A model generated the notes under the pieces. That model was given only the letters and a program-made list of their open reading frames with translations, was not told where the DNA came from and searched no databases. 64,000 nt of DNA from Rotaria sp. Silwood1 (taxonomy: Eukaryota > Rotifera > Eurotatoria > Philodinida > Philodinidae): NCBI GenBank assembly GCA_905250075.1, contig CAJNOP010000909.1:1-64000 (forward strand), written 5' to 3'. The stretch's first letter is position 1. Each line of letters starts with the position of its first letter. Position numbers and translations under genes: made by a program. This document shows positions 47,786 through 59,013 of this stretch, in pieces.

Positions 47786-50700
47786 ATGACAACTCCATCA
47801 AAATCTAATGATAGTCCATCAAAACAAGATCGTACACCGGGTAAACAGACATCTGGTTCGACGCAACGAACACGGACGAAACCTTTTTTTTTTTATTATT
47901 ATTATTTAATTTTATCTATTAAATATTTTATTTAGTTGCTAAACATCCTAATCCATTAACAACATTACGAGAAGATGAACCAGTTGCTAGTGCAGCACCA
48001 AGTTCTGTTCTTCCAATGCCTTTTACACCAGGTCAAACACCAAACAAAAATCGAGATTTATTTTAATATAAACAAAAAATCTCTTTTTAGGCATGGCATT
48101 TACATCCTCACCTGTACGAAGTAATATGGGTGGTAGCGATTGTACATTAATGTCAACACCATTTCGAGCTCGATCTGATCCTACTAGTGTAGGAAAATTG
48201 CGTTTAGTTAATGAACAAGAGGAATTAGTAAATTCATTCATTGAAATAATTGACAAAGAAAAGAAGAAAAAAATTTAATTTTAGGAAGGTGATATTAATG
48301 TAAATACAGCTGATAATCAAGTTCTTATTTACGGTACAGATGTAAATGTCAACGAATGTAAACGTCAATTTATATCATTTTTGGAAAAATTTCATTTAAA
48401 TATTGAAGAAACAAATCTTGAAGGTGTTGATCCACCTAAACCATTTTATATACAAAAATTAGATGAAATTCATTTACTTAAAGGTACATTTCTTAATGTT
48501 GATTGTACACATATAAAACAAATTGATAAAACAATGTATAATCAATTACTTTCATATCCACAAGAAGTTATATATATATTTAATATAGCTGTTAATGAAT
48601 TACTTTTTACTATTTATGAAGATAATACACTTCCACATCAAATTCAAGTGCGACCATATAATGTTGATATGGTTAAAAATATGCGTTGTCTTGATCCAGA
48701 AGGTTTTATTCTTAAATCAAATTTATGCTTTTTTTTTGTTATGAAGAAATTTATTTAGATGTTGATAAATTAGTTACACTTACTGGCATGGTTATTGGAT
48801 CATCATCAATAATGCCTGAAATGCGCTCAGCATATTTTTCATGTAATACATGTGGTTTTCATGTTCAAGTTGAAATTAATCGTGATCAAATTACTGAACC
48901 AACTGTATGTACATCATGTAAACAAACACACTCATTTGAACTTATTCATAATCGTTCATTATTTGCTGATAAACAATTTATTAAATTACAAGAAACATCA
49001 GGTTTATTTCTTCTTTTGAAAATGAATTAATCATATTCAATTTTTTTTCTTTAGAGAAAATGCCTGCTGAACAAACACTAGTTACTGTAACTGTTGTAGC
49101 ATATAATGATTTAGTTGACGCAGTGCAACTTGGTGATCGGTATAGAATTTATTTATTAATGACAGTGTTTTATCTAGTGAGAGGATACAACCCTCCCGGA
49201 GATGGAGCTCACTTTTATCGAAAAGAATCGGATTATAATAGTACGATTCGCTCGTAATTATAACCTCATTTCCTATTTTTTTTCCAAAACTCTATGGACA
49301 TTACTACTAAGTTCCAGCACCAACGGATGCTGAAAAGATGCTGAGATGTTAGAGGTTCCAAACCTGCACTTTTCCCCTTGTTCTCATGACTTCCGAAGAA
49401 AAAACTTGAATAAAACTTTATTTTATTGCTTGATATTTTAGTGTCCAAGTAACTGGTATATTTCGTGCAGTACCAGTTCATATAAATCCTAAAACACGAT
49501 ATGTTCGATCTGTTTGTCGTACATTTATTGATGTTATTCATTTTCGTCATGAAAAAACGTTTACAGCTGAAGGTAGAATTGAAGATCAAACAACAAATGA
49601 TTATGAAGAATCAAGGTAAAATGAATTTTTTATTGAATTTTTTATTGAAAATTTTTTTTTTTATCGACTGAAGTTCATTAAAATTTTCTAAAGAACGCTT
49701 AGCACAATTTCGAAATTTATCGAAACGTCGAGATATATATGAATTATTATCAAATGCTATTGGTACGATAATGTTTAATTTTTCTCGAATTTTTTGACAG
49801 AATCTATTGTTTTTTTAAGCTCCAAGTATTTTTGGACATGAAGATATTAAACAAGGTATTTTATTGCAATTATTTGGTGGAACAAATAAGAATTTTATTG
49901 ATACTGGACGAAAAACTTTTCGATCTCAAATAAATATATTACTTTGTGGTGATCCTGGTACAGCTAAATCACAATTACAACAACACATATTTCGATTAGT
50001 ACCTCGTGCACAATATACTAATGGAAATGGTACAAGTGCTGGTGGTCTTACTCCATATGTAACAAAAGATCCTGAAACTGGTCAACTTATTCTTCAAACG
50101 TAAGGCTAAATAAATTCTTTTTTCTTTACTTGAAAATTTCTATTTATTTTAGAGGTGTATTAGTTCTTGCTGATAATAGTATTTGTTGTATTGATCAATT
50201 TGATAAAATGAATGAAAGTGTTCGATCAATTCTTTACGAAGTCATGGTATATTAAATATATTTATTTAAATAAATCAAAAAAAAAATATGAAATTTATTT
50301 AGGACCAGCAAACATTATCAATATCTAAAGCTGGTATTATATGTAAATTAAATGCTCGTACATCAATATTAGCTGCAGCTAATTCAATTGAATCACAATG
50401 GAATAAATTTAAAACAGTTATTGAAAATATTCAATTACCACCAACATTATTATCACATTTTGATTTAATTTTTCTTTTACTTGATCCACAAAATGAAGCA
50501 TATGATAGACGATTAGGCCAACATTTAGCTTCATGGTATCAATATGAAAATGCTCATGAAGCTATGGTAAAATTTACTCTTTCTCAAAAAAAGAATATCA
50601 TTTATTTTCTTTATAGGATACTGATTTACTTCGAGATTATATATCTTATGCACGTACATTTGTTAGTCCACAATTAACTGAATTAGCAAGCAAACTTCTT

Positions 50701-51463
50701 GTTAGGACGTAAGTAATCAAAACAAAAAACAAATCGATTAATATAAATTGAATTATTTGTATTTAGATATGTTGAAATGCGAAAAGTTCGTAATAGTAAA
50801 AAACAAATATTAGTATATCCAAGACAACTTGAATCATTAATTCGTTTGGCTGAAGCACATGCAAAAGTTCGTCTTTCAGATAAAGTTGAAGAATTTGATG
50901 TTAAAGAAGCTAAACGGTAAAAAATTAGATAAAGAATATTTTCTCATCAAAGCCTATTTATATTTCAGACTTTATCGTAAAGCATTAATTGGTCCTGGTG
51001 AATGTCGTCTTGCTGATCTTGCACAAACATTTAAACATTATCTTGAAAAACGTAAACCAACAGAGAGTAAAGGACCAATTAAAACAGATACATTATTTAA
51101 TGAAATTCGTGAACGAATTGATCAATGTATAACACGTGATATTGAACGAGCACAAACACGCGTAAGATAAATATCTATAAATTGATTTATTTAAGTATAA
51201 TTATTTAGGAAGAAATACGTTCATTAATAAAGCAGGTCTATTTATTGATTGATCTAGTCGAAAACGAAATTGGCATCACGAGACATAAGGAAGACGAAGA
51301 TGAAGATATTAAAGCTTTACGAGATACGTTAAAGCAATTTAAATCTGGTTTGGAAAATGTCCTGACTCGTTATGAAACAATTGCGAATGAAAACTTATCA
51401 TATTCAAATAATGGTAATGATGATGGACAGAATGAAGAAGAATATTATGAAGAAGATGATGAA
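47786..51463 (+). CDS. MCM4-like replicative helicase subunit with altered ATPase motifs
   Basis: Fifteen exons joined in phase give 875 codons without a stop. MCM4 landmarks in order: a disordered N-terminus, [14 protein letters not shown] (MCM4 IWGTDVNV), the zinc ribbon CNTCGF…CTSC, the OB fold ([18 protein letters not shown] [18 protein letters not shown]), then the AAA+ core. Walker A GDPGTAKS is intact (about 49948). The Walker B block reads CIDQFDKM with Gln (codon 50196-50198) where MCM4 has Glu. The arginine-finger motif reads SHFD with His (50456-50458) where MCM4 has SRFD. Sensor-region [20 protein letters not shown] is conserved. MCM4 is a subunit of the MCM2-7 helicase. The family's C-terminal winged helix is diverged, and the frame continues into an acidic coiled-coil-like stretch (51209-51463) ending at a GTAAGT donor in phase with the ubiquilin exons. 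Likely a divergent or ATPase-dead copy. Confidence 0.88.
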
Positions 51464-51534
51464 GTAAGTATTAATGCGGTAAATAATAAATACCAAAAGA
51501 AAAACATAACTAATTTTTCTTTTATATTTATTAG

Positions 51535-53070
51535 ATAATGAATGATCTACCAGGTCAAGTTTATCAAATAATTAATAATCTTATTGTACAAGGTATAATA
51601 AGTGATCCAGGTCAAGTTCATACAATATTCAATAGTCTTATTGTACAAGGTATAATAAATAATCCTTATTTATTCTGTTCATTATTATTTCGTAATCCTG
51701 GTTTATTACGTTCATTATTACTTAATAATCCAGCAACATTACTTGAACTTATGTGTAATCATGATTGTGGTTTAAATAATCTTATAGTAAGTTTTAAGAA
51801 TTTATTATTATTAACTTGTTATTTTTTCAATAGAGTATGTCATCATGTGGTTTAAATGATTTACAAAGTATTTATCATTATGTACAAAAACCAATATATC
51901 CAGGAGCCGAAGGACAGTTTGATAATAATTCATTTGCACAATTATTCACTGGCAATGAAGGTATTGAAAAAACTTCTTTTTATTCTCTATTTTTTTCTTT
52001 TACATTAAAAATACAATAATATCACGTACTGAAAATATAGATCTAATACCAAATCCTTGGGCACGTCGTGGTGCTGATGCAGTAGCTGCATCTCCTCTTC
52101 AAACACAACAACCTACTAGTTCAGCAAATACTGAACCACAACAAGCAGCTCCAACAATTTCGATTAATACCAGTAGTAGTTCACCTGGTTTAATATCTTC
52201 AATGATGCAAAACTATAGGTTACAATTAGTTCGGATTTCTTGTTTACTTGAATGTGTTTTTAATGCATTATATATACAACCATTAATGGATTCACGTGCA
52301 ACTTATTCTGATATATCAAGACAAATGGTTGCTAATAATCCAATGTTTGCTGATAATCCTAAATTACATGAACAAATGATTAATGCTTTACCAGCTATGA
52401 TGGAACAAATGAGAATTCCTGAAATACAAGCATTAATACAAAATCAACAAGTACTTGAAGCTATTACACAAGTTCAACAAGGTTAGAAAATTAGATTTAT
52501 TTAAAAATAATTTATAATCTTATGTATAGGACTTCGACAATTACATGCAGCAGCACCGAATCTATTTCAAATGTTAGTTTATGAATAAAAAAAACAATAA
52601 TAATTTTTTTACTTATTTTAGCGATGATTTATTATCTAATCTTCGTTTTGGTCCAACTGGTTTATCTTTACCAGCTAATAATGAACCTTCTTCATCATCA
52701 ACTACTCAACCTACACCATTTGATTCAATAGCTATTGGTAATACATCATTATTACATGATCCAAATAATCATGCAGGTGTATTTGGTCAAATGTCGAATA
52801 TGATATCAAATCAAAATATGGTATATTTATTTAGATTTGTTTTTTTTTGTTTTTTTTCTGATTTTTATGGTATAGAATACACCACCAGATCAACAATATG
52901 CTGTTCAATTAGAACAACTTGTATCAATGGGTTTTACTAATCGTGAAGCAAATTTACAAGGTAATTGATTAATTTTTTTTTAAATTAATCTTTTTCTTTT
53001 CTTTTCAGCTCTTATAGCATCAGTGGGAGATATAAATCAAGCGATTAAATGGCTTCAATCTCATGAATAA
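51535..53070 (+). CDS. Ubiquilin-like protein lacking the N-terminal UBL domain
   Basis: Seven exons (51535-51786, 51834-51960, 52041-52481, 52530-52572, 52622-52820, 52876-52960, 53009-53070) give 402 residues. Ubiquilin landmarks: STI1-like leucine/asparagine-proline repeats (RNPGLLRSLLLNNPATLLELM), EGQFDNNSFAQLF and LIPNPWARR (family EQFGGNPFASL, PLPNPWA), MVANNPMFADNPKLHEQM, QVLEAITQVQQGLRQL, and a complete UBA domain at the C-terminus (QLEQLVSMGFTNREANLQAL, DINQAIKWL). UBA binds ubiquitin; STI1 binds clients. The ubiquitin-like domain that docks to the proteasome is absent: before MNDLPGQ there is only the MCM4-side linker. ATG 51538 lies three bases after a TTTATTAG acceptor, so it could be an own start, a trans-splice start, or an internal exon of a fused protein. 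A 57-base tandem duplication sits near the start. Confidence 0.85.
51550..51663 (+). repeat. 57-base in-frame tandem duplication in the ubiquilin exon
   Basis: Two units (51550-51606, 51607-51663) encode PGQVYQIINNLIVQGIISD and PGQVHTIFNSLIVQGIINN. They keep frame (19 residues), with about ten base differences, so the duplication is not very recent. Confidence 0.8.
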
Positions 53071-53072
53071 CT

Positions 53073-53255
53073 TTTCTTTTCGATATATTGATTCTTCTAT
53101 TCATATTAACACAATGTTGTATTTTCGATATATTGATTCGTCTGTTCATGTTTTACAATATTTTCTTTTCGATATATTGATTCCTTGTGTTCATGTTTAT
53201 AAAATATTTTCTTTTCAATATATCGATTCTTATGTTCATCTTAATAAAAGTTTTT
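53073..53255 (+). repeat. Fourfold tandem repeat just after the ubiquilin stop
   Basis: Four copies of a 44-52-base unit containing TTTTCGATATATTGATTC (copies near 53077, 53122, 53166, 53217) followed by a TCATGTTTA-like half. It lies in the 3' UTR and creates a spurious repeating open frame (FRYIDSS). Confidence 0.7.
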
Positions 53256-53810
53256 TTTTTGTTCATCTTAATCCGATTTATTGAATTTTCATCAATTGAC
53301 AAGAACGTTAGTCTCATTTCTTTTTCTTCTATTCAACTATTTTGTTCTATATAAATGTGTGTTCGAGAGAAAAAAAATGACTCGCATAGAAAAGTGATGG
53401 ATAAGATTCTCGTATGTATCTATGCATATTTTGCAAGAAAAAGACAAATCTTTTTGTTGTTGTCTATGTATATGTAATTATCATATTTATATAAACAAGA
53501 AGAAAGAACATTTTCAATTTGAAATTATGATTAATAATCAATGGTATCAAGCTTTTGTTTTTTATAAAAGAAAATTCTTTTAACATGTCAATTGTACTGA
53601 GAGATTTGGTCAGTTCTTAAAATAATTTTCAACGATTGAAACTTCAGATATACTTGAGTACTAAAGAAAACGTTATTGTCACGTTCATGTATATTTTCAA
53701 TATAATACGTCATTTACGCACAGATGATTAAGCATTTTATGTCATGTATCTTTGCAAAACACGATCTAAAAGGAGTGTTGAAGTATATAAGGATAGAAAT
53801 TTGGACTTAC
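53256..53810. other. Intergenic, nothing recognised
   Basis: Downstream flank of the ubiquilin gene. AT-rich, no coding motif. Confidence 0.35.
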
Positions 53811-53814
53811 CCCC

Positions 53815-54065
53815 AGACCGTGACAGATACCATTAGTAACGTCCGTCCCGATCTTCGACCAGAGATCGTGACAGTCATCTTAGCAAAGTCTTCCCTCCGT
53901 CACAGACCTTAGCAACACCCCCTCCTTCTATCACAGACCATGATATACACTTATCAACGACTCCTTGCCATCACAGGCTGTGATAAATATCTTAACAATG
54001 CCTCTCTTCCGTTACGTAGCAGATGCCTTAGTATTGTCACACCTTCTTCATGAACTATGACACAC
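53815..54065. repeat. Degenerate tandem array, unit about 40 bases
   Basis: Six or so diverged units begin at CAGACCGTGA, CAGAGATCGTGA, CAGACCTTAG, CAGACCATGA, CAGGCTGTGA and CTATGACAC, each followed by CTTAGCAA/CTTATCAA and a CCTCCTTC-like segment. It is less AT-rich than the flanks. No coding potential that makes sense. Confidence 0.6.
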
Positions 54066-54239
54066 ATACAACAAAAGCACATAATACAACAACTGATGAT
54101 AATAATGAAGACAAAGATTATGCTTTTTTTGCGATTTCCTATGTTATAAACCCTTTCTTTTTTTTGTATCTTTTTGTGTGTAAATGAAGTTATGTATTTG
54201 TTTAATTTAATGAAAAAAAATCAAATAAAAATATTTGGT

Positions 54240-55335
54240 CTATAAAGGTTTAATAAATTGTTTTAATTTTTGATAATCAAGATATTTACGTGAAATTCTA
54301 ATTATATAAATAAAGATTAATAATTCTATTTTTTGTCTAATAATGATTTAACTTACTTGAAACGATTTTCATCAATGCGTACTTTATCAAATGTTGTTTT
54401 TCCATTAGTACCATTACTTTCGTCATTCGTTAAAAAAGTATTTAAATCTTGTGTTGTACCCAGTTATCTTATCTACGACCATTAACAATCTAAATATAAA
54501 ACTATAAATATTGATTGATGAATAATAAAAAAGAAATCACATTCATAAATATCATACTTGACGTAACAACACTAATTTGCGGATATTGATTTTTAGCTGG
54601 AAATGTTGTAATTCAAACAATCTAAAAGAAAAAAATATTTCTAAAATAAAAATTGATTTTTAAAAAGCTAAATATACACTTAATGAACATTAGTACATCT
54701 TAAACGATTAGCAAGTGAAAGAGAAAATGTATCAGTAAATTGATTATCTTCTAAATAATATTTTATGCCAAATGTAACAGCTGTCAATACTTTATTATCA
54801 TCAAATTTGCCTAACTATAAATAAGAAAAACAAAAACTTATTTTTTTCAAAAAGATTTTCTTCTAATAACTTACAAAACTAATTTAAAGTCATTCTATAC
54901 GATTGCAAGCAGCATCTGATTGTGCATAAACGTTGAATAGTATCACTATTATCCATTGATGATAAATGGCATATTTTTTTGTAAAATTAATGCAAATTTT
55001 GTTGATACAACATATCTGTCAAGAAATTTTTAATAAATCTTCGATAGTATTTGCTTCTTTGATATTTGATAAAACATTGAAGCAGATATATCACGACTAG
55101 ATTCATCCGAATGAGAAAATTAAAAGTTAAATAAAAGAAAAGAAAATTTATTCTTTAGGAAATTTTATTTTATCTAATTTAATGAGTTTCCTTTGTTTTG
55201 ATGCTTCTGATTGTTATAAATTAGATTTTTCAGGATTAATTGTTTTCATTCTTTTTTCAATTATTGTTTCAACGAAAATGTATTCAGAACTATCAAATTC
55301 TGGTTTAACATACATTGTATTCGTTGATTTTTTCT
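54240..55335 (-). pseudogene. Exon remnants of an unrecognised gene
   Basis: Minus-strand pieces with coding character but broken frames. The 55325-55150 piece holds MYVKPEFDSSEYIFVETIIE, then a stop, then SEASKQRKLIKLDKIKFPKE. Near 54960-54890 is HLSSMDNSDTIQRLCTIRCC. At 54815-54680 is KFDDNKVLTAVTFGIKYYLE and DNQFTDTFSLSLANRLRCTN. At 54460-54360 is TTQDLNTFLTNDESNGTNGK with TTFDKVRIDENRF. Splice-like boundaries remain between some pieces, but stops and frameshifts make a full product unlikely. I do not recognise the family. Confidence 0.45.
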
Positions 55336-55381
55336 AGATGTTGTTCATTTTGATTGCACTGCGATATGAGATATTTTTACT

Positions 55382-56007
55382 CAGGAACGGCGCGAAGAGG
55401 TCAGAGCAGGAGGGGGTATCTCGAAAATCGAAGCCTTCAATCCCAAAAAGTCAAAATTGAAGAGCAAAAAAAGAACGTTCTCACTCTGCTTAAATTCGGA
55501 GAAAGACTCTAAACTTTTTTGGTTGTCATCGCTTTCTTTTCGAAGCAGACTTTCCAGCATTCCTTGGACTACTCTGACCGCACTTCACGCAATATTATAC
55601 CGAGGATTCCAACAAAAAATCTGATGTTTTCTTTTTTTTCAAAATTTTATTCTTCGTTCAGTTATCGTTAACATCCACGTATCACATATTGCTATTGATG
55701 ACAGATGCATCTAGTTATAATACTAATTTCTCGCTTAAACACGAACTTAGATTATTGATGTAGTTCAAAACATCTCAAGAATCGAAAAAAATAGTAGAAT
55801 AAATTTCTTCAAACTTAGATTTTTGCCAAATATAGGATAAATTGTCTACTTTATTCCTCCAAAATCGGATAAATCATCTAATGATTCCGCACATTTAGAG
55901 AAAATTGGCGCTACCAAAATTTTCAAATTCGGAGAAAGCTCCAATCAAAATTTTCCGAAGCAGGAGGGGGTAACCCCGCTATTCCCCCCTCGGTCGCGTC
56001 GTCCCTG
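55382..56007. mobile_element. hAT-like non-autonomous element (CAGGRACG ends)
   Basis: Left end CAGGAACGGCGCGA and right end complement CAGGGACGACGCGACC. Both carry GAGGGGG-type blocks just inside (AGCAGGAGGGGGTA in direct form near each end). 626 bases with no transposase frame. No target duplication recognised. The left end also resembles the element at 58033-59005 (CAGGAGCAACGCGAAGA), so they probably belong to one family. Confidence 0.55.
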
Positions 56008-58024
56008 CCTACATAGAATTTTATTACTCTGCCATTAGACGATTGAATCTGAACCTTTTTTTACCATGGCCAGAGATTAGACGAATTAATATTAAAAAGA
56101 CTTTGTTACTGATAGATACGATAACAACATCATCCGACTACTTTAATCAATAAATTGAAACATTTCAAAGAGATATAAAATATAGTACGCGTTATCCGAA
56201 AAATAACTGATATGTTTAAGAAATATGTATCCTCAAAATTCCTTATTAACTAACAAATACTAACGATATTTTTATTTGAGTTATTCAAATAATCTTGCAT
56301 TAAAACTATGTTTCTACCATTTTTATTTAGTTTTTGGTATTTTTTTTATTTAATTGAATTCAGTTAAATATATACCTGATTATTTTAATGGTGAAATATT
56401 ATGTTGATTATATATTTAGGACAACTACATCATCAAACGATAAATGTCATTCGTTGTTGACATTTATTATTTTTTTTAATGCTAGTCAACTGATGAATAA
56501 AAAAAACTCATATGAAATAATAACATCATTTGTAGTTTTATATTCTTTTCTTTCTTGAATTATCATCAAAAGATTTTAACGAATTTTTATTACATATTGA
56601 AACATTTATTTTTACTTTCCTTTTTCTTTAATTTAAAATTTAGAAGAATTTTAAAATAAGCGTAAGCTGTAAATTATCTTCTTTTCAAAGGCCATTACAT
56701 GTCGTTTTTCCCACGATCTTATCCAAAATTCTTTCTTACTAGATCTAAACTGACTCGAAAAATGAAAAAATCTTTTTCTCAGTGCTCCAAGAACAAGTTT
56801 TACATATGTAACCTAATAGAAGAAAGCTATAGATATAAAGGTAATTTATTCTCTATATTGAAAACATCGGCAAAATCGACTTTTCTTGCACAAGTTGTCT
56901 CAAGGCAATGTGATAAAATCAAGAATTGACTGAACACTATTTCCTGATCTCAGTCTATGTGGGATTCAATGATTTCTAAGTGATTTCACTCGAGATATAC
57001 GAGATCACGTTTTTTTTGTCTTAGTCACAATAATTCCTTTTCTCTTAGTCACAGTTCAGTCATCATTTTCACTCAAGCGTAGACAAAATTACTTCGATAT
57101 ATGTGCATAAATCCTAAAAAAATTTTCAAGAATCTAATTGTTTAACTAATTGAGACAACGGATGTCGCAAAATTTGATCTTCTCTCTTGAGTTAGACTAA
57201 GATTAGCGTCATATATAAAATAATTCGTTCGGACGCAATAGAACATTTAACTTCAGTACAAATTTTCATCTTACTTTTAAAACACTTTCGATCTTGGTTT
57301 CACACATTAATAAATGCGACACAACCAGCTACGATCTCTGCTTCTTACATTTTTAGAATATTTATTTATTTTTTTGTTTTTTAATTTAACTAAATAAAAT
57401 TAATAGTAGTCTTTTAGTGAATGCTAGCTTTAACTATTTCTGAATAGATTTCTAATGTCTAATTGATATACTATATCTTATACTAAACATAGTTTATGTG
57501 TTACAAAGACTACACTACATAATAAACATTGTGATGATACAAAAATGATATGACGAATAAGGATGTCATATTACACTTACTTTTTCAGTTAAGTATAATA
57601 CGACACCTCTAATAACGAATGAAACAGTAATGAATAACAAAAAATCTTAGACAAAAAGAAATCTTCTATTATCCATCAGATATTCATCGTAGACGAGTAT
57701 TAAGGCATCAATATCTATCTTTTATTATTCTTACAGACCGCTATCAGAAGATGAAGACATAAAGAGAGTGATGCAAATAAACAATATGTATGTTAGACAT
57801 GAATACTTCAAACAACAACCATCTCAATACATTTCAATTGTTCAATGAAATTTTACTCCTTATTTTTAAAAACTGAATATGGTCAATGTTCTCTATTCAC
57901 TTGTGGATATTAATGAACAATTTGATCATTTAATACTTAATCTTCTTTATATTCGTAATAATCTAGATATGACTATCAAATCATGTTTTAATCGTATTTT
58001 TTCAATAGGCGAGCAAATTCATGA
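56008..58024. other. Gene-poor interval
   Basis: About 2 kb with no supported gene, RNA or repeat. Open frames (for example 56699-56929 plus) have no domain and no flanking splice signals that extend them. Confidence 0.4.
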
Positions 58025-58032
58025 GAGAATTT

Positions 58033-59005
58033 CAGGAGCAGCATGAGCAGGGGGATGTGGGGAGAGGATACTTCTGTTTTTAAGAAATTTGATCATCGCT
58101 TTCTTCGAGTTTTTGAAGAAAATTTTCTCCAAATTTGTCAGTAAATGCTCTTCAATTTACAGTTTTTGGAAAATTCACCAAAAATTTTCTGCAATATTGG
58201 ATGAAACTACTCTTAAATTTTCTTCGATTTTGGGAAAAACTAAACTTTTTTCAATTTTGAACAAAAATTTCATCTACGTCTTGCTGCAGTTTCTCATCAT
58301 GTGAATTTTATTATCCTTGTTGATAATAGATAAGTTTGCAAATATTTTCAAAATATTATCACAATGGCAGAACTAATTCTATAACTTCTGTGATGACTAA
58401 ATCTCCAAATGCAGTTATAATCTCTGTCGCTTCCGATGGTAAAATGGATTTATTTTTATTTTTTAATAACTTAATACGAGCTCGAGAACTTGTATCATAA
58501 TCCGATAGTAGCTCTATTGTTTAATAGTTGGCGTGAGCATGACTGCCTTCGGTGGCGAAAAATACCGACAAGCGTTTATGCTAATAAAAATTGATACATC
58601 ATCAAAACAGTTTTTAGGAGCTAACACTAATATTTGTTATTCAGCAAATGGTTTCGAGTTCATCTATAAATATGTGTAAAATTTTGACCCAACTTTCTTG
58701 CATGTTTCTCGTTAAAGAAAAAAAAATCTAAATGATGTCGATTTGCTTTCGATTGTTTCATGACATGCTTCTATTGGACCACCACAGGACGACAGAATCG
58801 ACTGTCAAATCCTATTGGAAAATCATCGGATTTTGTCGAAATCTTTGATATCGAATTCTGACAATCACTGAGACTCCGATATCAAGAATTTCGGCAGAAT
58901 CCTATTGGAATTCTTGGAATCTGACAGGAAGACTTTGACCTAAGACATCTTTCTTCTATTTTCGAAAGTACTGCCCCCTTCTTTGACTTCTTCGCGTTGC
59001 TCCTG
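58033..59005. mobile_element. hAT-like element with perfect 8-base target duplication
   Basis: A 973-base insert starts CAGGAGCAGCATGAGCAGGG and ends with the complement of CAGGAGCAACGCGAAGAAG. GAGAATTT lies directly outside both ends (58025-58032 and 59006-59013), an exact 8-base duplication. The interior includes a TTTTCTCCAAATTTG-rich repetitive part (58110-58270) and inverted GATATCGAATTCTGACA blocks (58845-58895). No transposase domain. The 71-codon frame at 58089 is repeat-derived. Confidence 0.85.
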
Positions 59006-59013
59006 GAGAATTT

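Noticed and set aside
49140..49441. Possible extra exon or insertion in the 302-base MCM4 intron
   Set aside because: Conserved MCM4 residues join across it (GDR to VQVTG). The intron is unusually long but I found no inverted repeats.
53063..53284. Plus-strand 73-codon frame with FRYIDSS repeats
   Set aside because: Created by the tandem repeat after the ubiquilin stop codon; repeats break frame between units.
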